Shown here: piece by piece, positions 1 to 5,408 of the stretch
Position numbering within the stretch: position 1 is the first letter of the stretch
Layout of the letters: each line of letters opens with the position of its first letter
Origin: DATECU01 sp035286745
GTDB taxonomy: Bacteria > Acidobacteriota > Vicinamibacteria > Fen-336
NCBI GenBank assembly: GCA_035286745.1
Contig: DATECU010000330.1
Span: 1 to 5,443, forward strand
Direction: 5' to 3'
DNA length: 5,443 nucleotides
Translations under genes and position numbers: made by a program
Notes under the pieces: model-generated
Seen by the model: only the letters and a program-made list of their open reading frames with translations
The model's database searches: none
What the model was told of the DNA's origin: nothing

Positions 1-1
1 C

Positions 2-61
2 TGCACCGCTTTCGAGTCTACCCGCATCGCCGAGCTGGTGCTGGTAACATCTCTGGCGTGA
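2..61 (+). CDS. C-terminal end of an unidentified protein (partial, runs off left edge)
   Basis: This frame is open from the window edge and ends in TGA at 59-61, giving the tail CTAFESTRIAELVLVTSLA. The other two + frames are less suitable: one stops earlier and the other runs on into the next gene. The main support is that its stop overlaps the GTG start of the following 68-residue gene in a GTGA junction, a layout typical of translationally coupled pairs. Nineteen residues are too few to assign a family. The reading frame could be chance, so confidence is modest. Confidence 0.4.
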   Translation, partial: CTAFESTRIAELVLVTSLA

Positions 62-264
62 GCCAGAAGCCGGTTGGGGGCTGGGAACAGGCGACCTGGT
101 CGGGAGCGCGGCAGGCGGGGCTCCAGGCCGGCGCTCGGCTCACCCTGGCCGAGAAGCTGGCCTGGCTGGAGCAGGCTCACCGCCTGGTCGAACACCTCGA
201 GCCCCAGCGCGCACTGCGAATGGGGAAGAGGTCGGCTGCCGGCCCGAAGCCGGCCTCCCGCTGA
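58..264 (+). CDS. Small hypothetical protein, 68 aa, coupled to the upstream gene
   Basis: A short protein with a GTG start at 58 and a TGA stop at 262-264. The start overlaps the preceding stop (GTGA), and no clear Shine-Dalgarno sequence lies ahead of it, so re-initiation by ribosomes from the upstream gene is the likely mode of translation. The N-terminal part contains WEQATWSGARQAGLQ followed by the amphipathic helix LTLAEKLAWLEQAHRLVEHL (residues about 28-47). The last 20 residues are basic and probably disordered. From memory, small bacterial proteins with a W-x-x-A-T-W-x-G-x-R motif followed by a helix of the LxxxEKLxWLEEA type are often the minor partner in two-gene units, including toxin-antitoxin-like pairs, but no function is assigned here. 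It faces the minus-strand operon tail to tail, so it belongs to a different transcription unit. An alternative is a chance ORF in GC-rich DNA, but the motif and overlap argue for a real gene. Confidence 0.6.
   Translation: MSQKPVGGWEQATWSGARQAGLQAGARLTLAEKLAWLEQAHRLVEHLEPQRALRMGKRSAAGPKPASR
238..254. terminator. GC-rich hairpin between convergent units, possible weak terminator
   Basis: GCCGGC at 238-243 and GCCGGC at 249-254 form a six-pair stem with a five-base loop (CCGAA on +, TTCGG on -). It lies inside the 3' end of the small + strand gene and about 30 bases past the stop of the last minus-strand gene. It could therefore slow RNA polymerase leaving the operon. There is no T-run on either strand, so it is not a canonical intrinsic terminator. 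Short GC stems of this kind are common by chance in DNA of this composition. Confidence 0.2.
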
Positions 265-283
265 GGGGTCGCTTCTCCCGCCG

Positions 284-1231
284 TCAGTGGGTCAGCTTCT
301 TCCGCGGCGGCGGCGGGGAGCTCGGAGCCGGGGGAGGCGGCATGCGCAGGGGCTGGGCTGGGGCCGCCACCCGCTGCGGAGTGGGCGGGGTGGCCGCGGC
401 AGGCATGCCTAACTCGTCCTCCAGGTCCCCGGTGAGGCCGGCCAGGGTGTCCTGGTCCATGGCCAAGATCTCCTCCATGTCCCGGACGCCGCGTTCGGTC
501 TCTTCAGCCGAAGAGACCAGCCCGTCGAGCTGCTCGGTGATGGTGCGGGGATCGCGCATGGAGTAGCTCTGGTCCCGAAGCAGTTGCAGGACCTCCTGCA
601 CGGTTTCGGTCTGGGCGTCCACCAACTGCTTGTTCTCCAGCGCCTTGTGGTAGCGCTCCATGCGCTTCAGCAGCACGGCGCGGGTCTTGGCCTTGATCTC
701 CTTCACCCGGGCGCTGCCCTGGGCGATCTCGCCGTCGAGCATGGCGATCCGTTCCTCGATGCGCTCGGGATCGGTGGTGGCGAAGTAGCGCTCGTAGCGG
801 GTCACCGAGGCCCGCATCCGCAAGTAGAACTGGAGCAGGAACTCCAGCTTGTTCACCAGGTCGTCGAGGAGCATCCGCGAGGAAGAATCGAGGCCGGCAT
901 AGTTGTTGCGGATCTCTGCGGCCAGGCCCTCGAGGGCCCGGTAGCGGTGCTTCTCGTGGTCGGAGAGCTGGCGGAAGATGGCATAGTTCTGGTCTTGGGT
1001 CTTGGTCTGGCGCTCATGGTCTTCCGCCTGCGACACCCGCGCCCGCACCAAACGCTGGAACCGTTGGCTCCAGGAGACCAGCGGCAGCACGATCAGCTCG
1101 ATCCCGGCAGCGAGGAACAGCGGCAGCGGGCTGCCGGACAAGAACGAGAAACCCAGGGCCGTCCCCAGTCCGATGAGGTTGTACTGGCTCTTGAAAGCGT
1201 GGGTCAGGTAGTTGGGTTCCACGCTCGGCAC
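284..1231 (-). CDS. Membrane-hairpin, helical cytoplasmic protein of unknown function, 315 aa
   Basis: Last gene of the minus-strand operon. The N-terminus has two hydrophobic segments, about residues 18-33 and 36-53, separated by a short SGSP turn, so the protein likely sits in the inner membrane as a hairpin with both ends cytoplasmic. Residues about 57-275 are charged and strongly helical, with coiled-coil-like stretches (for example RIEERIAMLDGEIAQ and ITEQLDGLVSSAEETERGV). Residues about 277-311 are Ala/Pro-rich with runs such as MPPPPAPSSPPPP, followed by a basic KK end. The start is GTG at 1229-1231: an in-frame TAG at 1241-1243 rules out a longer protein, the next Met is residue 120, and AGGG at 1239-1242 is a plausible ribosome site. 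It lies 32 bases after the ATPase gene, so it is probably co-transcribed. I do not recognise a named family. The hairpin-plus-helices plan loosely recalls XpaC-like membrane proteins, but I see no diagnostic motif. A role as a membrane partner of the ABC transporter is inference from position. Confidence 0.85.
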   Translation of the reverse strand: MPSVEPNYLTHAFKSQYNLIGLGTALGFSFLSGSPLPLFLAAGIELIVLPLVSWSQRFQRLVRARVSQAEDHERQTKTQDQNYAIFRQLSDHEKHRYRALEGLAAEIRNNYAGLDSSSRMLLDDLVNKLEFLLQFYLRMRASVTRYERYFATTDPERIEERIAMLDGEIAQGSARVKEIKAKTRAVLLKRMERYHKALENKQLVDAQTETVQEVLQLLRDQSYSMRDPRTITEQLDGLVSSAEETERGVRDMEEILAMDQDTLAGLTGDLEDELGMPAAATPPTPQRVAAPAQPLRMPPPPAPSSPPPPRKKLTH

Positions 1232-1263
1232 GGATCTACCCTACCACCGCTGGCGCCGGCGCT

Positions 1264-2088
1264 TCACGTGGTGATCCGCAGGTTTCCCCCGCGGGCCTCC
1301 TGGCGGATCTTCTCGATCACCAGCGTCTCCAGCTCCCGAAAACGAGCCGTTTGTTTGATGGCCTCGCTGCGCTGCAGCGGCAAGTCGACCGCCACCTCGT
1401 CGACAATGGTACCCGGCCCGGGTGAGAGGATGTGGATGGTGTCGGCCAGATAGATGGCCTCGGGGATGTCGTGGGTCACGAACAGGATGGTGCCCTCCAT
1501 CTCCTCCCACAGCTCGTTGATGAGGTTCTGCATGCCCAGTCGGGTCTGGACGTCGAGGGCGCCGAACGGCTCGTCCATCAAGATGACATCGGGCTTGACA
1601 GCCAGGGTGCGAGCGATGGCTACCCGCTGGCGCATGCCGCCCGACAGTTGCTTCGGGAACTTCCTCTCGGAGCCCTCGAGGCCCACCTTCTTGATCCAGG
1701 CGCGGGCCCGCTCGTCGCGCTCGCCCCGGCAGACGCCCCTGAGCTTGAGGCCGAAGCTCACGTTGTCCAGCACGGTGAGCCACGGGTACGAGCTGTAGCT
1801 CTGGAACACCATGCCGCGCTCCGGCCCCGGTCCCTTGATGGGCTTGCCCCTGAGCAGCGCTTCGCCGGTGCTGGGGGCGCTGAGCCCGGCGACGATGTTC
1901 AAGATCGTGCTCTTGCCGCAGCCCGACGGACCCAGGAAAACCCGGAACTCGCCCTTGCCGGCTTCGTCGGGGATGACGAGGTTGACGTCGCGAATGGCCT
2001 GGAAGGTCTTGCCGTCCGGGTTGACGAACGTCTTGCTGATGCCCTTGAGCTCGAGAACGGCGGGCCTCTCCGTCACCGGGGTCGCCAT
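1264..2088 (-). CDS. ABC transporter ATP-binding protein (SsuB/TauB/NrtD-type)
   Basis: The cytoplasmic ATPase that powers the importer, 274 aa, normal for this family. All nucleotide-binding elements are present and in order: Walker A GPSGCGKST (residues 53-61), Q-loop Gln96 in VFQSY, signature LSGGMRQR (148-155), Walker B VILMDEP (168-174, catalytic Glu173), D-loop GALD (176-179) and switch His206 in VTHD. The C-terminal extension (about 225-274) resembles that of SsuB/TauB/NrtD-type subunits and lacks any obvious added regulatory domain. Its ATG at 2086-2088 shares one base with the permease stop (TGATG), and there is no strong ribosome site ahead of it, so it is probably translated by coupling to the permease. 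The family is clear, but the transported compound is not, because ATPases of nitrate, sulfonate, taurine and thiamine-precursor importers look alike. No gene symbol is given for that reason. Confidence 0.96.
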   Translation of the reverse strand: MATPVTERPAVLELKGISKTFVNPDGKTFQAIRDVNLVIPDEAGKGEFRVFLGPSGCGKSTILNIVAGLSAPSTGEALLRGKPIKGPGPERGMVFQSYSSYPWLTVLDNVSFGLKLRGVCRGERDERARAWIKKVGLEGSERKFPKQLSGGMRQRVAIARTLAVKPDVILMDEPFGALDVQTRLGMQNLINELWEEMEGTILFVTHDIPEAIYLADTIHILSPGPGTIVDEVAVDLPLQRSEAIKQTARFRELETLVIEKIRQEARGGNLRITT

Positions 2089-2858
2089 CAGCCAGCCCAG
2101 GCGAAGAGGCGGCGGTTGAGGAGGCTGATCATCCGGTCGGTCACCACCCCGATCAGCAGGATCACGAACACCAGGGCGAACATGCGATCCATATGGCCAT
2201 ACCGCTGGGAGACGGTGATCAGATGCCCCAGCCCACTCGGTGCGTTCACCACTTCGGCCATGATCACGTAGGTCCAGCCGATGCCGTTCATCACCCTGAG
2301 GGCCTCACCGACCGCCGGCGAGCTGCCCGGCACCAGCACATGCCAGACCAGCTGCCAGCGGGCGGCTCCCAGCGTGGTGGCCGTTTGGAGGTAGACGTCG
2401 TCGACGCGTTCGACGGCTTCCACCACCAGCGGCAGCATGTAGACCACGATCCCTACGAACAGGAACATCACCTTCTGCAGGTCCTCGATGCCGAACCAGA
2501 CGATGAACAACGGCACGATGGCGGAGATGGGGAGGAAGCGCAGCGGGTCGACCAGGGGAGCGAAGAAGCGCTTGATCGGCGGGAAGGCGCCCATCAAGAT
2601 GCCCAGCGGGATGGCCACCGCGGCCGCCAGCAGGAAGCCCATGGCCACCCGGTAGAAGCCGGCCAGGGCGCTCCTCACCAGCGCTTCCTCGAAGTGCAGA
2701 TAGGGAATGGCCCAGAGCACCTCGCTGGGAGACGGCAGAATCACCGCGGGGACGATGCCACCGTAGGAGAGCAGGCACCAGATCCCCAGGAACACGGCGA
2801 CGCCTGCAGCCGCCAACATGCGCGACGCCTGACGCGAGACGGCGCCTCGCACCCTCAT
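2088..2858 (-). CDS. ABC transporter permease (SsuC/TauC-type, BPD_transp_1 fold)
   Basis: The inner-membrane channel subunit, 256 aa, typical length. Hydrophobic segments are visible at about residues 16-33, 67-90, 103-121, 129-147, 190-205 and 226-244, giving six helices. LPSPSEV (41-47) after the first segment is the usual motif of this family. The cytoplasmic coupling loop that docks on the ATPase is at about 156-178 (YLQTATTLGAARWQLVWHVL, then VPG). The conserved Gly164 and Pro177 are kept, but the canonical EAA triplet reads QTA. The ATG at 2856-2858 is directly preceded by an in-frame TAG (2859-2861) and by a good ribosome site, GGAGGT at 2868-2873, nine bases away, so the start is well fixed. 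It follows the binding-protein gene by 40 bases and overlaps the ATPase start by one base. As one gene with one ATPase gene, it would form a homodimeric permease with two ATPase copies. Confidence 0.95.
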   Translation of the reverse strand: MRVRGAVSRQASRMLAAAGVAVFLGIWCLLSYGGIVPAVILPSPSEVLWAIPYLHFEEALVRSALAGFYRVAMGFLLAAAVAIPLGILMGAFPPIKRFFAPLVDPLRFLPISAIVPLFIVWFGIEDLQKVMFLFVGIVVYMLPLVVEAVERVDDVYLQTATTLGAARWQLVWHVLVPGSSPAVGEALRVMNGIGWTYVIMAEVVNAPSGLGHLITVSQRYGHMDRMFALVFVILLIGVVTDRMISLLNRRLFAWAG

Positions 2859-2867
2859 CTAGGGGGC

Positions 2868-2873
2868 ACCTCC
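2868..2873 (-). promoter_or_regulatory. Ribosome binding site of the permease gene
   Basis: GGAGGT on the minus strand, nine bases before the ATG at 2858. It is the strongest Shine-Dalgarno match in the window. Together with the TAG touching the ATG it settles the start of the permease. Confidence 0.75.
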
Positions 2874-2898
2874 GCATCAACCCCGGTGACCGTCTGCC

Positions 2899-4515
2899 TC
2901 ACCGAGGAATGACCTCGAAGTCGGTGCGCCGGTTCTTGGCCCGCCCCTCATCGCTGTCGTTGCTGGCCACCGGCTTGTCCGGACCGTTGCCCACCACCTC
3001 GAACTTGTTCCGCTCGAAGCCCTTGGAGATCAGGTACCGGGTCACCGCATCGGCTCTCGATCGAGAGAGGCGCAGGTTCGCCTCGCGCCCGCCCACGTTA
3101 TCTGTGTTGCCCGACACACGCAGGTATGCGCTGCCGAAGGTGGCCGCCAGCTCCACCACCTGCGAGTCCAGCACGTACTTGGCGTTCTCGTCGAGAGAGG
3201 AGGACCCGGTCGGGAAGTAGATGGAGACCGTCTTGGTCAGGATCGGCGCCCCGCCGGTCTTGGGCGGGGCCTTGAACTGGAACTCGGGCTGGACCTCGCC
3301 TGCCTGGGGGAAGAACTCGGATGCGCTGTCCAGGAAGCGGGTGTCCACGGTCTGATAGGGCTCGAACACCTCGCTGATCTTGCCGATCTTGCGCCAGATC
3401 CCCTGGGCGGTCTTGTAAACGCTCTGGTAGGTGACGAGTCCCTGGCCGGCGAAGAAGGCGCGGTTCTCGGCGAAGTTCGGGAGCTTCACGTCCTGGAGCA
3501 TGCCCTTCGCGTCTTCGAGGCCGATCCCGGAGAAGCTCCTGGCGAGCAACGCCGCCGTCCGGTCGGGGTTCGCGTTGGCGAGCTCGACCCCCTTGAGCCA
3601 GCCGGCCACGAACCGACGCGTGTCCTCAGGGTGCCGATCGAGGAAGTCGCCGCGGGCCACGAAGATGTCGGCGATCAGGTTGCTGGCCTCCTTGGTCGAG
3701 GCCAGGATGTGGCCCCCCTCGCGCTCGCGCGCCGCGATGTAGACGTCGGGCGACCAGGAAACCGCGGCGTCGGCCTGTCCCGCCTTGAAGACGTTGGCCG
3801 CTTCCACCGCCGAGGTGGTGAAGACCCAGGTGACGTCGCGGCTGGTGAGACCGCCCTGGCTCAGCACGTAGAGTGCGAAGTAGTGGGAGGGGGTCGCCTC
3901 GGCGCAGGCCAACTTCTTGCCCCTGAGGTCGGCCACGCTCTTGATCGAGGCGTCGACGGCGATGGCATCGCCGCCGCGGCTCCAGTCGTATTGCAGGATG
4001 GCCTTGGGCTGGAGCCGCCCGATCCCCCCGTACTCGAGGGCGTAGGCGTCGACCGTCGACCACATGATGTCGACACCGCCCTTGTCGCCGCCGGCGCGGA
4101 AGGCGTCCCGCGACTTCTCGAAGTCGTCGATTACCAGAAGCTCCACCTGGATGCCGAAGTCCTTGAAGAAGAGGCTCTCCTTGTTGGGCGCGAAGCCACC
4201 GTTGGCCACGATGCCCCCGGCGTATCCGCCCCAGGTCACGATGGCCACCTTGATGGGGCGCGCCAAACGTGCACCACCCGCGAGGCCGGCCTTGCCGGTG
4301 GTTCCTGGGGTCGCGGCCACGGTGGCTCCGGGCTCACCGGGTGCGGTGCTGGTGGCGAAGTCGTCCTTGGAGACAGTGCCCTCCGGCTTCTTCTCGGGGG
4401 CCACGATCGCGGCGAGCTTCTCGAAGACGCCGTACCGGTAGAGGCCGTAGCCGACGAGGGCGAGGCCGCAAGCCACCAGCAACAAGCGACCGAGGGGAGT
4501 GAGCTGTCGAGCCAT
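2899..4515 (-). CDS. Membrane-anchored ABC substrate-binding protein fused to an OmpA peptidoglycan-binding domain
   Basis: A 538-aa fusion. Residues about 9-29 form one hydrophobic segment, then a Gly/Ala/Thr-rich linker runs to about 86. Residues about 87-395 are a periplasmic binding protein of the SsuA/NMT1/NrtA type, starting PIKVAIVTWGGYAGG and containing DIMWSTVDAYALEYGG (149-164), SVADLRGKKLACAEATPSHY (193-212) and GQADAAVSWSPDVYIAA (246-262). After a linker, residues about 427-537 are an OmpA/MotB-like domain. Its peptidoglycan-contacting Asp (TDN, 471-473) and Arg (NRRTDFEV, 528-535) are both present, as is the LSRSRADAVTRYL helix. Stand-alone SsuA-type proteins are about 320-350 aa, so the extra length is the anchor and the OmpA domain. 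The start is ATG with AGGAGT at 4521-4526, and an in-frame TAG at 4519-4521 rules out extension. A lipobox-like LVAC (13-16) is present, but the hydrophobic stretch continues past the Cys, so an uncleaved anchor is preferred. The adjacent permease and ATPase genes make it the binding component of an importer. The ligand is unknown. Confidence 0.94.
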   Translation of the reverse strand: MARQLTPLGRLLLVACGLALVGYGLYRYGVFEKLAAIVAPEKKPEGTVSKDDFATSTAPGEPGATVAATPGTTGKAGLAGGARLARPIKVAIVTWGGYAGGIVANGGFAPNKESLFFKDFGIQVELLVIDDFEKSRDAFRAGGDKGGVDIMWSTVDAYALEYGGIGRLQPKAILQYDWSRGGDAIAVDASIKSVADLRGKKLACAEATPSHYFALYVLSQGGLTSRDVTWVFTTSAVEAANVFKAGQADAAVSWSPDVYIAAREREGGHILASTKEASNLIADIFVARGDFLDRHPEDTRRFVAGWLKGVELANANPDRTAALLARSFSGIGLEDAKGMLQDVKLPNFAENRAFFAGQGLVTYQSVYKTAQGIWRKIGKISEVFEPYQTVDTRFLDSASEFFPQAGEVQPEFQFKAPPKTGGAPILTKTVSIYFPTGSSSLDENAKYVLDSQVVELAATFGSAYLRVSGNTDNVGGREANLRLSRSRADAVTRYLISKGFERNKFEVVGNGPDKPVASNDSDEGRAKNRRTDFEVIPR

Positions 4516-4520
4516 GATCT

Positions 4521-4526
4521 ACTCCT
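4521..4526 (-). promoter_or_regulatory. Ribosome binding site of the binding protein-OmpA gene
   Basis: AGGAGT on the minus strand, five bases before the ATG at 4515. The in-frame TAG at 4519-4521 overlaps the site, so this ATG is the first possible start. Confidence 0.7.
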
Positions 4527-4544
4527 GACGGAAAGAGAAAGGCG

Positions 4545-5237
4545 TCACGCCGGGTCGGGTTTGGCGCTCCCAGCCGGAGGCTTGGCGGCGGCCTGGGTGG
4601 TGATGGGGTTGTCTCCGCCCTCGATGAAGTGGGACACCAGATCGTGCAGGCGCTGCTCCTCGTCGCGCTTTCGGACTTGCAGGTCCAGCAAGGCCTTCTG
4701 CGCCCCCTCGGAGGCCTTCTTCAGGGACTCGATCTCCGCGTTCTTCTCGCGCAGAAAGGCGTCGATCTCGTCCTTGATGGCGGCGATCCTGGTCTCCGCC
4801 TGCTGCCGCAGGTCCTTGACTTCCTGATTCTTGGCCGCCTCGAATGCGTCTAGCGCCTGGTCCCGCACCACCGCATCCTTGAGCACGTCTCGGATCGGCA
4901 CCGACGCGGCCTCCAGCGCAGCCAGCACCGCCGCCGCCTTCACCTCACGACCCATGGTGGCCAGCCGCTTGCTCGTCAGCATCTCGGCCACCTTGTCGAT
5001 CCCGTAGCCGTGGAGCGGCAGCTCGATCCCCGCCTCCTGGTACACGGCCCCGAAATCGGCCACGTCGGCGGGGACGGCGGAAGCCACGACCTCCTTGGGG
5101 GCGGGATCGGCGAAGGCTTCGGCCGGGATGTCTCGTTCGGTCTGGGACGCCGAGGGAGTGCCGCCGTCCTCGGCCTCGGGCGCCTCGGCCACGATCAGTC
5201 GAACTCCCTTGCTGACCAACTCCCTCAACTTGCTCAT
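4545..5237 (-). CDS. Hypothetical coiled-coil protein, 230 aa, first gene of the transporter operon
   Basis: A soluble protein with no signal peptide or membrane segment, so probably cytoplasmic. Residues 1-55 are acidic and low in complexity after a short basic start. Residues about 56-127 form a compact helical region (ADFGAVYQEAGIELPLHGYG, then KVAEMLTSKRL and AAVLAALEAASVPIRDVL). Residues about 128-205 are one long charged helix rich in Glu, Lys, Arg and Ala with heptad-like spacing, expected to be a coiled coil. The last 20 residues are Ala/Pro/Lys-rich. The middle part looks like a conserved domain, but I do not know a name for it. The ATG at 5237 is the first start after an in-frame TAG at 5247-5249 and has AGGA at 5245-5248. 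The binding-protein gene follows after 29 bases, and a candidate promoter lies upstream. A scaffold or regulator working with the transporter is inference from position only. Confidence 0.87.
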   Translation of the reverse strand: MSKLRELVSKGVRLIVAEAPEAEDGGTPSASQTERDIPAEAFADPAPKEVVASAVPADVADFGAVYQEAGIELPLHGYGIDKVAEMLTSKRLATMGREVKAAAVLAALEAASVPIRDVLKDAVVRDQALDAFEAAKNQEVKDLRQQAETRIAAIKDEIDAFLREKNAEIESLKKASEGAQKALLDLQVRKRDEEQRLHDLVSHFIEGGDNPITTQAAAKPPAGSAKPDPA

Positions 5238-5244
5238 GGTTGGT

Positions 5245-5248
5245 TCCT
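5245..5248 (-). promoter_or_regulatory. Ribosome binding site of the coiled-coil protein gene
   Basis: AGGA on the minus strand, seven bases before the ATG at 5237. It is a short match, but it is well placed and no alternative start exists between it and the in-frame stop at 5247-5249. Confidence 0.5.
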
Positions 5249-5316
5249 ACCGAGATAAGACGCTGGCGACGGTTGGGGGTTCCCTGAGAATCGGACATCT
5301 TCAAGGCTTGCAGGAA

Positions 5317-5345
5317 CTTGTAGCGCTGGGCGAGGCCAAAGTCAA
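5317..5345 (-). promoter_or_regulatory. Candidate sigma70 promoter of the five-gene operon
   Basis: Read on the minus strand, a -35 box TTGACT (5340-5345, five of six matches to TTGACA) is followed by a 17-base spacer and a -10 box TACAAG (5317-5322, four of six matches to TATAAT). Transcription would start near 5310, leaving a leader of about 70 bases before the ATG at 5237. It lies in the 171-base non-coding gap between the stop of the upstream gene (5409) and the first gene of the operon, which is where a promoter would be expected. The -10 is imperfect and the organism's sigma factor preferences are unknown. Confidence 0.45.
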
Positions 5346-5408
5346 GGTCCCTGAAGAGCTTCGGGGAGGCTCGAATCGGCTGGGGGCAGCAGGCCGGTCT
5401 GGCGGTGG

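Noticed and set aside
1235..1241. The same GTAGATC heptamer just before the starts of the 315-aa gene and the binding protein gene (4516-4522)
   Set aside because: It is only seven bases, with slightly different spacing to the start, and is absent before the other genes. It is most simply explained by chance around the ribosome site.
1253..1262. Perfect 10-base palindrome GCGCCGGCGC in the gap between the ATPase and 315-aa genes
   Set aside because: It has no loop, no T-run and no operator-like surroundings. GC-only palindromes are expected by chance in this composition.
584..1453. Long + strand open frame (289 codons) opposite the 315-aa gene and the 3' end of the ATPase gene
   Set aside because: It spans two minus-strand genes and the gap between them. 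The repeated Leu/Gly/His/Gln composition is typical of an antisense shadow.
1432..2912. Two + strand open frames (279 and 239 codons) opposite the ATPase and permease genes
   Set aside because: They are antisense to genes with complete, ordered ABC transporter motifs, and neither shows recognisable protein features.
4468..4479. Lipobox-like LVAC (residues 13-16) in the binding protein-OmpA fusion
   Set aside because: It fits the minimal lipobox pattern, but only about five hydrophobic residues precede the Cys and the hydrophobic stretch continues well beyond it. This fits an uncleaved membrane anchor better than a lipoprotein signal.
3631..4827. Long + strand open frame (398 codons) opposite the binding protein-OmpA and coiled-coil genes
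   Set aside because: It is antisense to two genes with clear domain content. Its translation is a low-complexity mix rich in Gly, Val, Arg and His without motifs, as expected from opposite-strand reading of GC-rich coding DNA.
4945..5304. Minus-strand open frame of 119 codons starting at 5304 and overlapping the start of the 230-aa gene
   Set aside because: Most of it overlaps the coiled-coil gene in another frame and turns into an Arg/Gly-rich string there. The upstream part contains the proposed promoter. A short leader peptide cannot be excluded but has no support.
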